Below are positions 63,212 through 64,000 of a stretch of 64,000 nt of DNA, piece after piece. The DNA comes from Agromyces laixinhei. Its GTDB lineage: Bacteria; Actinomycetota; Actinomycetes; Actinomycetales; Microbacteriaceae. Position 1 is the stretch's first letter; each line of letters begins with the position of its first letter. Made by a program: the position numbers and the translations under genes. Below the pieces are notes generated by a model. That model did not search any database. It was not told the origin of the DNA and was given only the letters and a program-made list of their open reading frames with translations. The stretch is from positions 2,046,001 through 2,110,000 of the forward strand of contig NZ_CP040872.1 of the NCBI RefSeq assembly GCF_006337065.1. Reading direction: 5' to 3'.

Positions 63212-64000
63212 ATGCACATCGAACGAGTCCGCGACGCGGCATCCGATGCGGTGGCCGATTACGCCCGGCTCACCGACGTCGCACTTCGCAGCGTCAACGA
63301 GCCCGAACAGGGGCTCTACATCGCCGAGTCCGCGAAGGTCATCCGCCGTGCGATCACCGCCGGGCACACGCCGCGCTCGGTGCTCATGGAGGAGAAGTGG
63401 TTCGCGGCGCTCGAACCCGTGCTGGCGCCGTTCGACATTCCGGTGCACCTCGCCGACCCCGACCAGCTCGAGGCGATCACGGGGTATCGAGTGCACCGCG
63501 GTGCACTCGCGGCGTTCGAGCGGCCGGCACTCGCCGACCCGGCGGAACTCCTCGCGCATGCGCGCCGGGTCGTGGTGCTCGAAGACATCGTCGACCATAC
63601 GAACGTGGGCGCGATCTTCCGCAGCGTCGCAGCGCTCGGCGCCGACGCGGTGCTCGTGAGCCCGCGCTGCGCCGACCCGCTCTACCGGCGCAGCGTGCGA
63701 GTGAGCATGGGCACGGTGTTCCAGGTGCCGTGGACCCGGCTGCCGGAATGGCCCGAAGCGGCGCGGATGCTGCACGCACACGACTTCTCGATCGCCGCAC
63801 TCGCCCTCGCCGAGGAAGCGGTCTCGTTGCCGGTGCTCGCGGCCGACCCACCCGAGCGTCTCGCGCTCGTCTTCGGCGCCGAGGGCGACGGCCTCAGCCG
63901 AACCGCCCTCGCCTCGGCTGACACGGTTGTGACGATCCCCATGCGGCTCGGCGTGGACTCCCTGAACGTCGCTGCCGCGGCGGCCGTCGTGCTCTACGCG
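63212..64000 (+). CDS. TrmH/SpoU family RNA 2'-O-methyltransferase, truncated by the right edge
   Basis: An RNA methyltransferase with a SPOUT knot. The open frame of 263 codons starts at 63212 behind GAGGAG. N-terminal substrate-binding domain: LTDVALRSVNEPEQGLYIAESAKVIRRAI. Catalytic part: VVVLEDIVDHTNVGAIFRSVAALGADAVLVSPRCADP, VFGAEGDGLSRTAL and the knot motif IPMRLGVDSLNVAAAAAVVLYA, where the window ends. Only a few residues should be missing. It may modify tRNA or rRNA; the site is unknown. Confidence 0.93.
   Translation, partial: MHIERVRDAASDAVADYARLTDVALRSVNEPEQGLYIAESAKVIRRAITAGHTPRSVLMEEKWFAALEPVLAPFDIPVHLADPDQLEAITGYRVHRGALAAFERPALADPAELLAHARRVVVLEDIVDHTNVGAIFRSVAALGADAVLVSPRCADPLYRRSVRVSMGTVFQVPWTRLPEWPEAARMLHAHDFSIAALALAEEAVSLPVLAADPPERLALVFGAEGDGLSRTALASADTVVTIPMRLGVDSLNVAAAAAVVLYA

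Noticed and set aside
1..64000. CRISPR arrays, insertion sequences, rRNA genes
   Set aside because: No regularly spaced direct repeats, no transposase-like frame with terminal inverted repeats and no rRNA-like sequence were seen. The only short tandem repeats are within rne, the E2 linker and the MFS gene.

Overview
The window is about 64 kb of high-GC, gene-dense chromosome. It carries an actinobacterial gene order (rne, rplU, rpmA, obgE, proB, proA, nadD, rsfS; ileS with a T-box, then folC and ndk), a divergent glgC/glgA pair, and a branched-chain keto-acid dehydrogenase operon next to an Lrp gene. Family content (DUF4031, DUF4233, DUF3099, SURF1, MpaB-like oxygenase) and protein sequences fit Microbacteriaceae, for example an Agromyces/Leifsonia/Microbacterium-type organism. 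The genus is an inference, because no 16S gene is present.

Layout. 1-6.6 kb: an M3 metallopeptidase cut by the left edge, a methyltransferase, a cupin protein, and valS with a GNAT gene and a small unknown gene downstream. 6.7-12.4 kb: a peptide ABC transporter operon (binding protein, two permeases, fused double ATPase) facing a GntR regulator with a palindrome inside its own promoter. 12.4-18.8 kb: T-box leader, ileS, folC, DUF4233 gene, ndk, then a convergent VKOR gene. 19-29.3 kb: rne, L21/L27, obgE, proBA, nadD, rsfS and tRNA-Ala(GGC).

29.3-39 kb is an accessory region starting at the 3' end of the tRNA. It has an excisionase-like HTH gene, a tyrosine integrase broken by three frameshifts, an HTH/nucleotidyltransferase pair that looks like a toxin-antitoxin module, a coiled-coil membrane protein of lower GC, a TetR/MFS efflux pair with a near-ideal operator, GNAT and RibD-like genes joined at an odd junction, and another TetR gene with a partner. 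39-47 kb returns to core-like genes: glutathione peroxidase, the E1alpha-E1beta-E2 operon, Lrp and MpaB-like genes, a lytic transglycosylase and a GH3 lipoprotein. 47-64 kb holds yceI, an ABC-F ATPase, a PadR module with a serine hydrolase that lost its catalytic serine, SURF1/DUF3099, an SDR reductase, serB-glgC/glgA, an ABC ATPase, L31 type B, an exonuclease, a hydrolase-glycosyltransferase pair, a frameshifted sirtuin, and an RNA methyltransferase cut by the right edge.

Two habits run through the window. Operon junctions are usually 4-base ATGA or GTGA overlaps. Many first genes have a TANNNT -10 hexamer 6-7 nt before the start codon, which implies leaderless mRNAs. The heptamer GGATGCC/GGCATCC is also strikingly frequent.
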